Of a stretch of DNA of 64,000 nucleotides, positions 24,351 through 35,439 are shown in pieces. The stretch is from Streptomyces chattanoogensis (GTDB lineage Bacteria; Actinomycetota; Actinomycetes; Streptomycetales; Streptomycetaceae), in assembly GCF_001294335.1 (NCBI RefSeq), contig NZ_LGKG01000001.1, forward strand, positions 124,001 to 188,000, given 5' to 3'. The notes under the pieces were generated by a model that saw only the letters and a program-made list of their open reading frames with translations, had not been told where the DNA came from and did no database searches. Positions within the stretch are counted from its first letter, which is position 1. Every line of letters starts with the position of its first letter. Made by a program: the position numbers and the translations under genes.

Positions 24351-25814
24351 TCAGCCTCCGTCGACCTTCTTGGCGATCCGGTCGCCCAGGTTCTTGTCGA
24401 TATTGCGCCAGTACTGGAGCGCCCGGTCCAGCACCGGCCGGCTGACGCCGTTCAGCAGATGCCCGGAGACGTTGCCGACCAGCCGGTCGCGGGCCGCGTC
24501 GTCGAGGACCTCGCGGACCATCGTGCCGGGCTGGCCCCAGTCATCGTCGTCGCGGCGCAGCGTGTAGGCGTTGCGGACCATGTCGCCCGCGGTCTCCCAG
24601 CCGGCGGACGGATCGAACCGCTCGGGGCCGGCCGCCGGTCCGCCGTACGAGTTCGGGGCGTACGGCCGGCCCGCGCGGGACGGATCGAAGGGCATCGGGC
24701 CGTCCTTGGCGTAGGAGTGCACCGGCACATGCGGCCGGTTCGGCGGCAGCTGGGTGTAGTTGGGGCCGATGCGGTACCGGTGGGTGTCCGGGTAGGAGAA
24801 GATCCGGCCGAGCAGCATCTTGTCGGGCGAGACGCTGACGCCCGGGATCAGGTTGCTGGGCTCGAACGCGGCCTGCTCGATGTGGATGAAGTAGTCGTCC
24901 GGGTTCTTGTTGAGGGTCATCCGGCCGACCTCGATCAGCGGGTAGTCGCCGTGCGGCCACACCTTGGTCAGATCGAACGGGTTGAAGCGGTAGTCCGCCG
25001 CGTCCTCGAACGGCATGACCTGCACATACAGCGTCCAGGACGGGTGGTCGCCGCGCTCGATCGCCTCGTACAGATCGCGCCGGTGGACGTCGGCGTCGGA
25101 TCCGGCGAGGCGGTCGGCCTCCTCCTGGGTGAGGAAGTCGATGCCCTGGTCGGTCTTGAAGTGGTACTTGATCCAGAACCGCTGGCCGCCCTCGTTGATC
25201 CACATGTAGGTGTGGGAGCCGTAGCCGTTCATGTTGCGGTACGTCTTGGGGATGCCGCGGTCGCCCATCAGCCAGGTGACCATGTGCGCGGACTCCGGGG
25301 ACAGCGTCCAGAAGTCCCACTGCATGTCGTTGTCGCGCAGGCCGTTGTCCGGCCGTCGCTTCTGGGAGCGGATGAAGTCCTGGAACTTGATCGTGTCGCG
25401 GACGAAGAAGACCGGGGTGTTGTTGCCGACCAGGTCGTAGTTGCCGGCCTCGGTATAGAACTTCAGGGCGAAGCCCCGCGGGTCGCGCCAGGTGTCCGGG
25501 CTGCCCTGCTCCCCGGCCACGGTCGAGAACCGGGCCAGCATCTCGGTCCTCTTGCCGGGCTGGAACACGATCGCCTTGGTGAACTGGCTGACGTCGTTGG
25601 TGACCTCGAAGGTCCCGTACGCTCCCGAGCCCTTGGCGTGCACCACCCGCTCGGGCACCCGCTCGCGGTTGAACTGGGCCATCTTCTCGATCAGGTAATG
25701 GTCGTGCAGCAGGATCGGGCCGTCGCGCCCGACGGTGAGCGAGTGCTCATCGCTTTCCACCGGGACCCCGGCGTTGTTCGTCGTGGGCGGGACATCACGA
25801 GCGGTGCTGGTCAT
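24351..25814 (-). CDS. katA: Monofunctional haem catalase
   Basis: This 487-residue clade-3-size catalase converts hydrogen peroxide to water and oxygen. The active-site motif [20 protein letters not shown] contains the distal His59. The proximal haem ligand is Tyr341 in [14 protein letters not shown]. The distal Asn lies in [15 protein letters not shown]. The length and motifs are complete. The Shine-Dalgarno GGAGG 10 nt before the ATG can pair with CCTCC right next to the start, so translation may be modulated. Streptomyces catalases are often next to a Fur-like catR/furA gene; none is here. OxyR encoded at 11482 is a possible regulator. Confidence 0.96.
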   Translation of the reverse strand: MTSTARDVPPTTNNAGVPVESDEHSLTVGRDGPILLHDHYLIEKMAQFNRERVPERVVHAKGSGAYGTFEVTNDVSQFTKAIVFQPGKRTEMLARFSTVAGEQGSPDTWRDPRGFALKFYTEAGNYDLVGNNTPVFFVRDTIKFQDFIRSQKRRPDNGLRDNDMQWDFWTLSPESAHMVTWLMGDRGIPKTYRNMNGYGSHTYMWINEGGQRFWIKYHFKTDQGIDFLTQEEADRLAGSDADVHRRDLYEAIERGDHPSWTLYVQVMPFEDAADYRFNPFDLTKVWPHGDYPLIEVGRMTLNKNPDDYFIHIEQAAFEPSNLIPGVSVSPDKMLLGRIFSYPDTHRYRIGPNYTQLPPNRPHVPVHSYAKDGPMPFDPSRAGRPYAPNSYGGPAAGPERFDPSAGWETAGDMVRNAYTLRRDDDDWGQPGTMVREVLDDAARDRLVGNVSGHLLNGVSRPVLDRALQYWRNIDKNLGDRIAKKVDGG

Positions 25815-25829
25815 CGGAGGAGCGCCTCC
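25815..25829 (-). promoter_or_regulatory. Ribosome-site hairpin of the catalase gene
   Basis: On the minus strand the leader ends GGAGG-CGCT-CCTCC-G-ATG. The 5-bp stem would occlude the ribosome binding site, which is the only plausible one for the ATG. Confidence 0.5.
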
Positions 25830-25920
25830 ATTCGACGGTGCTGATGAGGGCGGTGGGGACGGTAGGTCCCTTTTGTCCCACCCAAGCAGTCAACGCCTCC
25901 GAGGGCATGTCGGCAAGAGT

Positions 25921-25950
25921 TGGACCCCGTCCGGTCTCAGACGGGGTCCA
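25921..25950 (-). terminator. Hairpin terminator after the GAF/SpoIIE gene
   Basis: A perfect 11-bp stem (25921-25931 with 25940-25950) with an 8-nt loop lies about 60 nt beyond the stop at 26011 and before the catalase promoter. Confidence 0.8.
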
Positions 25951-26010
25951 GCATGTGAAATGTGCGGGGGGCGGGGACGGGGACGGCGGCGGGCCGGGCG
26001 CCCGCCGGCG

Positions 26011-28548
26011 TCAGGCGCGCGCCCCCGTCGGCATCGACAGCTCGAACCAGACCACCTTGCCCATGCTCAGCCGCGTCGCACCCCAGCGCCGGGCCATCCG
26101 GTTGACCAGATACAGCCCCCGCCCGCCCTCGTCGGACGGCCGGGCCTGCCGCAGCCGCGGCAGCTGCGGCACATCGTCGCCCACCTCGCAGCGCAGCACA
26201 TCGGTGCGCAGCAGCCGCAGCGTGATCGGCCGCTCCGCATACCGCACCGCATTGGTGACCACCTCGCTGACCAGCAGCTCCACCTGGTCCGTCAGCTCGT
26301 CCAGCCCCCAGCGCACCAGCGCCCGGCGGGCCAGCCGGCGGGCCTGTCCGGCGGTCTGCGCCTTCGGGTCCAGATACCAGTACGCGACATCGCTCGGTGC
26401 TATCCCGTCGAACCGGGCGGCCAGCAGCGCGATGTCGTCATCGCGGTCGCCGGGCCCGAGCATGTCCAGCACCTCGTCGCACAGCGGCTCCAGCGGCGGC
26501 GGGTTGGGGCCGGTCAGCCGGGCCGTCTCGGTCAGCCGCTCCCGCAGCTGCTCGATGCCGGTCCACACATCCCGGATCCGCGACTCCACCAGACCGTCGG
26601 TGTAGAGCACCAGCGTCGCGCCCGCCGGCGCATCCAGCTCCACCGCTTCGAAGTCCACCCCGCCCACACCGATCGGCGCGCCCGGCGGTACCCGCAGCAC
26701 CTCCGCACGCCCGCCGCGGTGCAGCATCACCGGCGGCGGATGCCCCGCGTTCGCGATGATGATCCGGTGCGCGACCGGGTCGTAGACCGCGTACATGCAC
26801 GTCGCCATGCGGTCCGAGCCCAGCCGCTGCGCCTGCTCGTCGAGATGGTGCAGCACCTCCTGCGGCGGCAGGTCCAGCCCGGCCAGCGTCTGTGCGGTCG
26901 TCCGCAGCTGCCCCATGATCGCCGCCGACGTCATCGAGTGCCCCATGACGTCGCCGACCACCAGCGCCACCCGGCTGCCCGGCAGCGGAATCGCGTCGTA
27001 CCAGTCGCCGCCCACCCGCGCCGTCTCGGCGGCCGGCAGATAGCGGCTGGCGAGCCGGACACCGGTCGGCTGCGGCAGCGAGTCCGGCAGCATCGTGCGC
27101 TGCAGCGCATCGGCGATATACGCCTCGCGCCCGTACAGCACCGCCTTGTCCACACCCAGCGCGGTGTGCGTCGCCAGCTGCGCCGCCACCAGCAGATCGT
27201 CCGGCTCGAACGCCGGCCGGTCCGGGCGGCGCAGGAACACCGCCGCCCCGATCACCCGCCGCCGCCCGCGCAGCGGCGCCAGAATCACCCGGTGCCCGCC
27301 CGGCAGCCGGGTGTCCGGCCCCAGCAGCTCCGGCAGCGCGGTCCGCGCCGCCTGCGCCTCGCCGAACAGCGGCCGCACGCCCCGCAGCACCTCCGCCAGC
27401 GGACCGCCCGGCTGCACCTCGGCCAGCTCCGCCGCACTGCCGCCCATCGCGGGCCCCAGATCCGGCTGCGCGGGCAGTACGGGCATCCGGTGGCCGTTGG
27501 TGTCCGGCTCCTCCGGAATCCGGTCCGTACGCCGCAGCCGCAGCACCACCGGCCCGGTCGGCCGCTCGTCGCCGACCGGCAGCGGATCCCGCAGATACAC
27601 CAGAATCGCGTCGGCGAAGGTCGGCACCGTGGCCCGGCACAGGCCCAGCACGATCTCGTCCAGGTCTATGCCGCGCGCGATCCGCCGCGTCGCCGCCCCG
27701 ATGAACCGCAGCCGGTCGCCGCCCGCCTGCCGGGCCGCCGCCACCTCGATGCTCTCGCCCGGGTGCGCCGAGCGGGCCGGGGGAGCGGGCGGCGGGCCCG
27801 CCGGAGGCGGCACCTGCGCCCCGGCGGCCTCCGCGGCGACGAAGCCGGCATCGCCCTCGCGCTGCCGGCCGATGCCGTCGCCACCGGGGCGCGGCTCCTG
27901 GCCCGCCCGCGGTTCCTCGCCCGGCTCGGGCGCCTCGGCACGGCCCACCGCACCCGCTCCCGCCGCCTGCACGGTGCGGGCCGCGGTTCGTTCCTCCGGC
28001 ACGCCGGCCGGCCGCCCGGCCACGGGCATCGCCACCTCCCTGTACGAATCCGGGTACGCGTCCCCGTACGAACGGGCCACGTCCCGCGCCGCGGCGTGAC
28101 CGGCCGCGTGGTCAGTCACATGATGACCGGTCAGACGCCCGGCCGTGTGCTCAGTGGCACAACGTTCCGCATCGTCCGCCGTGTCCCGATCCGCCGGACC
28201 GTGATCCGCCGCCGGCTCGTCCTGCGCGCCACCGCGCACGCCACCACCACCCATAGCGAGACCCATGCCGAGACCCGTAGCGAGGCCCGTACCGGAAGCT
28301 GTACCGATGTCCATGCCGATGTCGTCACCGCCGCGCACCGCGAAGGCGGTGCCGGGATGGGGCGCGAGCCCGGGAGCGGCGGGCCGCTGCAGGGCGTTGC
28401 GCGGGTCGGGAACCGCGCCGAGCGGCGCCGTCCCGGAAGCCCCCCGAAAAGGGGACGCCGGGGGCGCGGCGGCCGCTGCCGGCCGCCGCGATTCGTGGGA
28501 GGTGGGGTGCTCCGTCACGCGTGGGATTCCATCCGTCCGGGGCTGCAT
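26011..28548 (-). CDS. GAF, SpoIIE phosphatase and HATPase multidomain regulator
   Basis: This 845-residue protein has about 235 N-terminal residues of low-complexity Ala/Gly/Arg/Glu-rich sequence. A GAF-like region follows at about 240-430 (RLRFIGAATRRIARGIDLDEI). The PP2C/SpoIIE phosphatase domain spans about 480-690, with metal-binding Asp515 (GGDWYDA) and Asp533 (GDVMG). An anti-sigma-factor-type HATPase domain covers about 715-840 (LLVSEVVTNAVRYA, DEGGRGLYLVNRMARRWG). Such proteins act in partner-switching networks, dephosphorylating and phosphorylating STAS anti-anti-sigma factors. The start is uncertain: the ATG at 28548 or a GTG at 28518, both with weak ribosome sites. No sigma or STAS gene is adjacent. 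Confidence 0.9.
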   Translation of the reverse strand: MQPRTDGIPRVTEHPTSHESRRPAAAAAPPASPFRGASGTAPLGAVPDPRNALQRPAAPGLAPHPGTAFAVRGGDDIGMDIGTASGTGLATGLGMGLAMGGGGVRGGAQDEPAADHGPADRDTADDAERCATEHTAGRLTGHHVTDHAAGHAAARDVARSYGDAYPDSYREVAMPVAGRPAGVPEERTAARTVQAAGAGAVGRAEAPEPGEEPRAGQEPRPGGDGIGRQREGDAGFVAAEAAGAQVPPPAGPPPAPPARSAHPGESIEVAAARQAGGDRLRFIGAATRRIARGIDLDEIVLGLCRATVPTFADAILVYLRDPLPVGDERPTGPVVLRLRRTDRIPEEPDTNGHRMPVLPAQPDLGPAMGGSAAELAEVQPGGPLAEVLRGVRPLFGEAQAARTALPELLGPDTRLPGGHRVILAPLRGRRRVIGAAVFLRRPDRPAFEPDDLLVAAQLATHTALGVDKAVLYGREAYIADALQRTMLPDSLPQPTGVRLASRYLPAAETARVGGDWYDAIPLPGSRVALVVGDVMGHSMTSAAIMGQLRTTAQTLAGLDLPPQEVLHHLDEQAQRLGSDRMATCMYAVYDPVAHRIIIANAGHPPPVMLHRGGRAEVLRVPPGAPIGVGGVDFEAVELDAPAGATLVLYTDGLVESRIRDVWTGIEQLRERLTETARLTGPNPPPLEPLCDEVLDMLGPGDRDDDIALLAARFDGIAPSDVAYWYLDPKAQTAGQARRLARRALVRWGLDELTDQVELLVSEVVTNAVRYAERPITLRLLRTDVLRCEVGDDVPQLPRLRQARPSDEGGRGLYLVNRMARRWGATRLSMGKVVWFELSMPTGARA

Positions 28549-28581
28549 GCCTGATATCTGACGCGTCGGGTATCAGGCGCG

Positions 28582-29265
28582 TCAGACGCGTCGCAGGTGC
28601 AAAAAGAGCTGGATCTCGGGTGGTACGTCCGTACTCGCCGGGGCATACGCATACGCATCCTCCCCGACGACCTCGAAACCCGCGTCGCACACGACCCGGC
28701 GCAGGTCGTCCCGAAGGTATCCCGATACCCGGACCGAGGTGCCCAGGAAGGGAATCGTGAAGTCGTCCACATCCGCTTCGACCATCGACAGGGCCAACAG
28801 CCCCTCAGGCCGTAGGAGATCATGCAGCAGGCCCAGTGCGTAAGGGATTTCCGCACGCGGCAGCATCAGCAGCGAGAAAAAGGCGGCAATTCCGTCGAAG
28901 GAACCCGGTCCGCCGAGCCGGCCGCCGCGCAGATCGGCGATGTCCAGCCGGTGGAATTCCGCACCGGGGGCGTTGTCCCGGGCGAGCTTGACCATCGAGG
29001 GGGAGAGGTCGATGCCGACCACGCGGTGCCCGGCGTCCGACAACTGACGGGCGGTCGGCAGGCCCGTACCGCATCCCGCATCCAGGATGCGCGAGCCGTC
29101 GGGCAGCGCCCCGGCGAGCCAGTCACCCGATGCGACCTGGCCTTCCTTGTGCGGAAAGGCTTCGTCGTACCGGTCACCGACCACATCGAACGCCTCGGCC
29201 TGTCCCGCCCGGTCAAGTGCTAACCGGTTCAGGCCCTCGTATTCGTCGTAGCTTGTCGCGCTCAC
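28582..29265 (-). CDS. Class I SAM-dependent methyltransferase
   Basis: This 227-residue protein has a Rossmann methyltransferase fold. Motif I is ILDAGCGTGLPTARQL at about 60-75, the acidic loop is VVGIDLSPSMVKLA, and LHDLLRPEGLLALSMVEAD follows. The substrate cannot be deduced. GGAGGGG is 7 nt before the GTG start at 29265. It lies 33 nt upstream of the GAF/SpoIIE start on the same strand, so the two may be cotranscribed. Confidence 0.88.
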   Translation of the reverse strand: MSATSYDEYEGLNRLALDRAGQAEAFDVVGDRYDEAFPHKEGQVASGDWLAGALPDGSRILDAGCGTGLPTARQLSDAGHRVVGIDLSPSMVKLARDNAPGAEFHRLDIADLRGGRLGGPGSFDGIAAFFSLLMLPRAEIPYALGLLHDLLRPEGLLALSMVEADVDDFTIPFLGTSVRVSGYLRDDLRRVVCDAGFEVVGEDAYAYAPASTDVPPEIQLFLHLRRV

Positions 29266-29486
29266 GACCCCGCCCCTCCTGCGACCGCGGTCAAGTTCGT
29301 TTTCCCGTTCTGGAGTTGCGCCTGTGCAGCCTTGCGGAGGACGATCCTACGGTTGCCGACCCCCGGCGCAGCAAGGGGGCTCGGCCCGGCTTCTCGTCAC
29401 GCAGGAAAAGGCGGCACCCATAGGCGCGTCTTTCCACGGTTCGCCCCTTTCACTCACCCGCGCTTACCCCGCCTGCCTTTACGTAC

Positions 29487-30200
29487 TCACGACCGCAAAG
29501 GGTCCGGCGGACGGTCCCAGTTCTCCGGAAGCCGGGGCACCGGCCAGCCGGGATCGGGGCGCCAATTCTCCCAGCCGTCCGCGAACGGCCGGCCCCACGC
29601 CCCGATCTGCGCCACCGCCGCCCGTCCCGCCGACCGCACCTCGGCCGCCTGGGCCTCGGTCATCAGCCCGTCCCGCTGCGCCTGTGCGAACTCGTCCTCG
29701 TCCCGCCACTCCCAGTGCCGGTCCGGATAGACGCAGATGTCGAGAAAATGGTCCTGCGAGTCGATGCCGTCGCTCCAACGGCGCCGCGGTTCCTCCAAAT
29801 TGACGTACCAGTTCTTGAAGAGCCAGCCCCGCTCCCAGAACAGCCATACCGACCAGGGATCGCCCGGCCGCGCCAGCTTCAGCACGCCGGTGCCGAACCA
29901 CTGGTCGTGGGAGGTGCGGCGGGCCTTGGTGTAGCGGGTGGCCAGCGGTTCGCGGTGGACCGGGGTGCCGTCGGCGAGCACCGGCTTGACGACGGCGGTG
30001 CCGGGCGCCATCCACACCGCCAGCAGATCATCGGTGTCCTGGACAACGGTCACCGGACGGGCGATGTGGAACCGGTGGGGATCGGCGTTGTCCCGGTAAC
30101 GCCACAGAATCTGCTCCCCGGGCGCCCAGCGTGCCTGCCGGGCCCGCCCCGCCGCGCGAGTCGTCCCGCCTTCCCTCGTCCCCACCATGTCCGCTGTCAT
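29487..30200 (-). CDS. DUF402 domain protein
   Basis: This 237-residue protein matches DUF402: WRYRDNADPHRFHIARPVTVVQDT, then WWERGWLFKNWYVNLEEPRRRW-like and DSQDHFLDICVYPDRHWEWRDEDEF. The DUF402 fold includes nucleoside di/triphosphate phosphatases and FomD, a metal-dependent hydrolase in fosfomycin synthesis. The conserved acidic residues in the second block are probably metal ligands. The start may be the ATG at 30200 or at 30188; neither has a strong ribosome site. Confidence 0.85.
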   Translation of the reverse strand: MTADMVGTREGGTTRAAGRARQARWAPGEQILWRYRDNADPHRFHIARPVTVVQDTDDLLAVWMAPGTAVVKPVLADGTPVHREPLATRYTKARRTSHDQWFGTGVLKLARPGDPWSVWLFWERGWLFKNWYVNLEEPRRRWSDGIDSQDHFLDICVYPDRHWEWRDEDEFAQAQRDGLMTEAQAAEVRSAGRAAVAQIGAWGRPFADGWENWRPDPGWPVPRLPENWDRPPDPLRS

Positions 30201-30331
30201 GACCAGAGCTTAGGACCAAGGCGTTACGCGCGCCGTGACCTGAGCCGCACCGGACGTTACGGGCGGGGGAGCGGACGGGGGTGGAACCGGGGGTGCGGAG
30301 GCGGACGAGCCCCGGTTCACAAACCCCCCAG

Positions 30332-30359
30332 GGGTCACCGCTGTGAACGGGTCACCGCT
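30332..30359. repeat. Direct repeat GGGTCACCGCT at the fumC 3' end
   Basis: Copies at 30332-30342 and 30349-30359 flank GTGAAC. The second copy contains the end of fumC. It might affect fumC termination or the DUF402 promoter. Confidence 0.6.
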
Positions 30360-31824
30360 ATGGATGGGTCATCCGCAGCACATCCAACGCCGCATCCAAC
30401 TGCTCCTCGGTCAACAGCCCCTGCTCGACATACCCCTCCTCGATGACGACCTGCCGAATGGTCTTCCGCTCCGCCAGCGACTTCTTCGCCACCTTCGCCG
30501 CTTCCTCGTACCCGATGTACTTGTTGAGCGGCGTGACCACCGACGGCGACGACTCCGCATATTCGCGGGCCCGCGCCACGTTCGCCGTGATCCCGTCCAC
30601 GGTCCGGTCCGCGAGCAGCCGCGCCGCATTCGCCAGCAGGCGCACCGACTCCAGCACATTCCGCGCGATCACCGGAAGCATCACGTTCAGCTCGAAATTC
30701 CCGGCCGCGCCCGCCGCCGCCACCGTCGCGTCATTACCGGTGACCTGCGCCGCAACCATCAACACCGCCTCCGGAATGACCGGGTTCACCTTCCCCGGCA
30801 TGATCGACGACCCCGGCTGCAGATCCGGCAGCGTGATCTCCGCCAGCCCCGTCCGGGGCCCCGACGCCATCCACCGCAGATCATTGGCAATCTTCGTGAA
30901 CCCGACCCCGATGGTCCGCAGCTGCCCGCTGATTTCGACGATGCCGTCCCGCGCCCCCTGCGCCTCGAAGTGATTACGCGCCTCCGTCAGCGGCAGACCC
31001 GTGGCCAGCGCCACCTCCGCAATCACCGCGGCCGAGAATCCCGGCGGGGTATTGATCCCCGTCCCCACGGCCGTACCCCCCAGCGGCAGCTCCGCCAGCC
31101 GCGGCAACGAACCCCGCAGCCGCTCGATCCCGTACCGGACCTGGGCCGCATACCCCCCGAATTCCTGCCCCAGCGTCACCGGCGTCGCATCCATCAAATG
31201 CGTCCGCCCCGACTTCACCACCTCGGCGAACTCCGCCGCCTTGTGCTCCAGCGACACCGCCAGATGCTCCAGCGCCGGCATCAGGTCACGGATGACGGCC
31301 GCCGTCGCCGCAATATGGATCGACGACGGAAACACATCGTTCGACGACTGACTGGCATTGACGTGGTCGTTGGGATGCACCTTCCGGCCGCCGCCCAGCC
31401 GCTCGCTCGCCAGCGTCGCGATGACCTCGTTGGCGTTCATGTTGGACGACGTTCCCGACCCCGTCTGGAACACATCGATGGGGAAGTGCTCGTCCCAGCG
31501 TCCCTCGGCCACCTCCTGGGCGGCCTCCTGAACGGCCACCGCGGTTTCCTTGTCCAGCACCCCCAACTCCGCGTTCACCTTCGCCGCCGCCGCCTTGATC
31601 CGCGCCAGCGCCTCGATATGCGAGCGCTCCAGCCGCTGCCCCGAAATCGGAAAGTTCTCCACCGCCCGCTGCGTCTGCGCCCGCCATTTCGCCCGCGCGG
31701 GCACGCGGACCTCGCCCATGGAGTCGTGCTCGATACGGAAGTCGCCGGGGTGGCCGGGGTTCCCGAGGCTGCCGGGGGTTCCGGGGGTGACGGGACCGCT
31801 GCCGAAATCGCTGTTCTCGCTCAT
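30358..31824 (-). CDS. fumC: Class II fumarate hydratase (iron-independent)
   Basis: This 488-residue enzyme interconverts fumarate and L-malate in the TCA cycle without an iron-sulfur cluster. The superfamily signature [11 protein letters not shown], with catalytic Ser339/340 region, is intact. The body aligns from [22 protein letters not shown]. The first 28 residues form an unusual Gly/Pro repeat extension ([15 protein letters not shown]) before this conserved start. The ATG at 31824 is the natural family start, although its ribosome site is weak. A class I Fe-S fumarase lies 650 bp upstream on the same strand. Confidence 0.95.
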   Translation of the reverse strand: MSENSDFGSGPVTPGTPGSLGNPGHPGDFRIEHDSMGEVRVPARAKWRAQTQRAVENFPISGQRLERSHIEALARIKAAAAKVNAELGVLDKETAVAVQEAAQEVAEGRWDEHFPIDVFQTGSGTSSNMNANEVIATLASERLGGGRKVHPNDHVNASQSSNDVFPSSIHIAATAAVIRDLMPALEHLAVSLEHKAAEFAEVVKSGRTHLMDATPVTLGQEFGGYAAQVRYGIERLRGSLPRLAELPLGGTAVGTGINTPPGFSAAVIAEVALATGLPLTEARNHFEAQGARDGIVEISGQLRTIGVGFTKIANDLRWMASGPRTGLAEITLPDLQPGSSIMPGKVNPVIPEAVLMVAAQVTGNDATVAAAGAAGNFELNVMLPVIARNVLESVRLLANAARLLADRTVDGITANVARAREYAESSPSVVTPLNKYIGYEEAAKVAKKSLAERKTIRQVVIEEGYVEQGLLTEEQLDAALDVLRMTHP

Positions 31825-31983
31825 ATCTGTTTCAGTACCTGAGGCGGCGATTCTGTTCCCGGATACGGGCACCGGCTCGCCGATCGCCGCACGGACGGGC
31901 GAGGGCCCGGCTCCGGGGAGCCGGGCCCCTGCAGCTGCCTGCCCGCGTGTACCACCGCATCGCTCAGCGGCGGCGCCTGGACA

Positions 31984-32325
31984 TCAGCCCTTCCGGCACT
32001 TGTTGTACTCCGCGTGGTGCACGTCAGCGGTGCGGACCTCCTGCTTCACCAGCTCCTCGTACTGCCGGAGCTTGGCCGGGTCCGGGTGGGCCTTGCGCGC
32101 TTCTGCGCGGTAAAGGGTCCGGTACTTGTCGGCCTCGTTCTCGTGCTGCTTCCACCGCAGCAGGTACGCATCGCAGTTGCGGCTGCTCGCGGCTGCGGTC
32201 TTGGCTGTCGCGGCGGTGGCCGGGGCGACACCGGCGAAGGTGATGCCCGCGACGGCGAGAGTTGTCGTCGGCTGCAACCCTTCCGTCCGGTGATGAACGC
32301 GGTCCAGGAGTTGTGGGCGCGTCAT
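31984..32325 (-). CDS. Small secreted protein with two cysteines
   Basis: This 113-residue product has a hydrophobic, export-like segment (TTLAVAGITFAGVAPATAATA) at about residues 20-40. A charged helical domain follows, with one Cys at each end (NCDAYLLRWKQHENEADKYR and EYNKCRKG), which could form a disulfide. Third-position G/C is very high from about codon 25 onward but low before it. The 5' end may therefore be frameshifted or replaced, and the expected positively charged signal n-region is poorly formed. GGAGG lies 2 nt before the ATG. The family is unknown to me. Confidence 0.55.
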   Translation of the reverse strand: MTRPQLLDRVHHRTEGLQPTTTLAVAGITFAGVAPATAATAKTAAASSRNCDAYLLRWKQHENEADKYRTLYRAEARKAHPDPAKLRQYEELVKQEVRTADVHHAEYNKCRKG

Positions 32326-32420
32326 CTCCTCCGGCGCCTCGAAGAGTGGTGAACGGCGGTGCGAAGCCCGGCACTTCGGCTGTGCCCAGGTCTTCGGCTA
32401 CGAGGTCGCCTCATCAAGAG

Positions 32421-32455
32421 CGAACGGCCCCCACCCAGCGGGTGAGGGCCGTTCG
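32421..32455 (-). terminator. Hairpin terminator after the class I fumarase gene
   Basis: A 10-bp perfect outer stem (32421-32430 with 32446-32455) encloses a CACCC/GGGTG inner stem, 22 nt beyond the stop codon. Confidence 0.85.
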
Positions 32456-32476
32456 TCTGCGGGCAGGCGCCGGGCG

Positions 32477-34150
<1,674 letters not shown>

Positions 34151-34232
34151 TTGGGGATGATTCCTTACTCGGAGGGGTCCGGCTGGCGTCTACGGCAGCG
34201 CCCCAACAGCGTAGAACCCTGAGAGGCGGGGG

Positions 34233-34272
34233 TGGCTGTGAGGTAAGGCTCATGGCTGTGAGGTAGGGCTCA
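34233..34272. promoter_or_regulatory. Tandem iron-box-like 20-bp repeats
   Basis: Two 20-bp units, 34233-34252 and 34253-34272, differ at one base. Each contains GTGAGGTAAGGCTCA or its variant, and the second forms GTGAG-N6-CTCAC. They share 11-12 of 19 positions with the IdeR/DmdR consensus TTAGGTTAGGCTAACCTAA. They lie midway between the fumA and DUF1707 starts. Iron regulation is inference. Confidence 0.5.
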
Positions 34273-34337
34273 CCCCTCTGACGTGGGCGCCGGCGACCGG
34301 GTCGCGTCGGGGGTAGTCGCGATCTATCGCGTTTCGC

Positions 34338-34343
34338 TACGCT
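34338..34343 (+). promoter_or_regulatory. Leaderless -10 element of the DUF1707 gene
   Basis: TACGCT ends 6 nt before the GTG at 34350, and no Shine-Dalgarno is present. Confidence 0.55.
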
Positions 34344-34349
34344 GCTGCC

Positions 34350-35237
34350 GTGGACGTAGAGGACGCAGCAGACGACAGGGGCCCGCGGCCCGCCGGGGCC
34401 GTGCGGCTGACCAAGGCCGAGGCCGCCCCGGCCCCGCCCGCCGAGGCGGAGATCAGGGCCTCCGACGCGGACCGCGACCGCGTCGCCGGGATCCTGCGCG
34501 AGGCGCTGGCGGAGGGCCGGCTGGATCCCGAGGAGCACGCCGAGCGGATCGATCTCGTGTACCGCGCCAAGACCATGGGGGAGTTGGAGCCCGTCGTGCG
34601 GGACCTGCCCGCGGCGGGCGCCGGCATCCGCGCCCGGCCCGAGCCCGGAGCGTACGCGTACGGGCCCGCCGCCGAGCTCCCGAAGCAGAACCTCGTGGCG
34701 ATCTTCAGCGCCTCGCTGCGCAAGGGGCGTTGGCGGGTGCCCGGACGGATCAATGCCGTCGCGGTCTTCGGCAGTGTGGAGATCGACCTCACCGAGGCGG
34801 TCTTCCCGCAGCAGCAGGTGCAGATCAACGCCACGTCGATCTTCGGCAGCGTGGACATCCGCGTCCCGGAGAACGTGACGCTGCGCAGCAGCGGCTCCGG
34901 CGTGCTCGGCTCCTTCGAGATCGAGACGAACGAGGCGGACGACGAGAACGCCCCGCAGGTGCTGGTCAAGGGGTGTGCGGTGCTGGGCAGCGTGGACGCC
35001 AGGCCGAAGCGCGGCGCCTGGATCCGCGATCTGCGCAAACGGCTGCGGGACGACCGGCGCGAGCGGCACGAGCTGCTGCACGAGGAGAGGCAGGGGCGTC
35101 TGGAGAAACGGCTGGAACGGCATGGCCGGCTGCTCGAGGAGCGGTCCGACCGGCGCGAGCGGATGCGGGAGGAGCGCCGGGAACGGCAGGAGCGGCGGCG
35201 GGGTGAGCGGCAGGAGCGCCGGGACCGGTTCCGCTAG
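34350..35237 (+). CDS. DUF1707 and LiaF-like domain protein with charged C-terminal helix
   Basis: This 295-residue protein has a DUF1707 domain at about 35-90 (IRASDADRDRVAGILREALAEGRLD, then EEHAERIDLVYRAKTMGELEPVV). A beta-rich LiaF/DUF2154-like region follows at about 110-215, with repeated FGSVEID and FGSVDIRVP units. The last 75 residues are almost only Arg, Glu, Asp, His and Leu, predicting one long charged helix. No membrane segment is seen. DUF1707 proteins in actinobacteria are linked to envelope stress, but the function is unproven. A TANNNT hexamer 6 nt before the GTG suggests a leaderless transcript. Confidence 0.85.
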   Translation: MDVEDAADDRGPRPAGAVRLTKAEAAPAPPAEAEIRASDADRDRVAGILREALAEGRLDPEEHAERIDLVYRAKTMGELEPVVRDLPAAGAGIRARPEPGAYAYGPAAELPKQNLVAIFSASLRKGRWRVPGRINAVAVFGSVEIDLTEAVFPQQQVQINATSIFGSVDIRVPENVTLRSSGSGVLGSFEIETNEADDENAPQVLVKGCAVLGSVDARPKRGAWIRDLRKRLRDDRRERHELLHEERQGRLEKRLERHGRLLEERSDRRERMREERRERQERRRGERQERRDRFR

Positions 35238-35252
35238 CGGATGCGGCTGCCG

Positions 35253-35275
35253 ACCCGGAAGCCTTCGTTCCGGGT
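35253..35275 (+). terminator. Hairpin terminator after the DUF1707 gene
   Basis: ACCCGGAA and TTCCGGGT pair perfectly around a 7-nt loop 15 nt after the stop, followed by TGTGCTTTT. Confidence 0.8.
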
Positions 35276-35439
35276 TGTGCTTTTCGGGTTTCCGCACGAT
35301 CGCCACGGTGTGCATAAGAGTGCGTACAGCGGGTAGGGCTGGTGCATCGTCTCTCGTACGGCTGCGGGGTGCGAAAAGCCGTACGCAGCGAGGCGGGCAA
35401 GGGTGATTTCTACGCCGAAGCCGTCGTCAGGAGTAGACC

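Noticed and set aside
25735..28554. 939-codon plus-strand frame opposite the GAF/SpoIIE gene
   Set aside because: Arg/His/Pro-rich shadow; phosphatase and kinase motifs are on the minus strand.
30341..30357. Second Rex site near the fumC end (TGTGAACGGGTCACC)
   Set aside because: The second half-site is one base short and the position downstream of fumC is not promoter-like.
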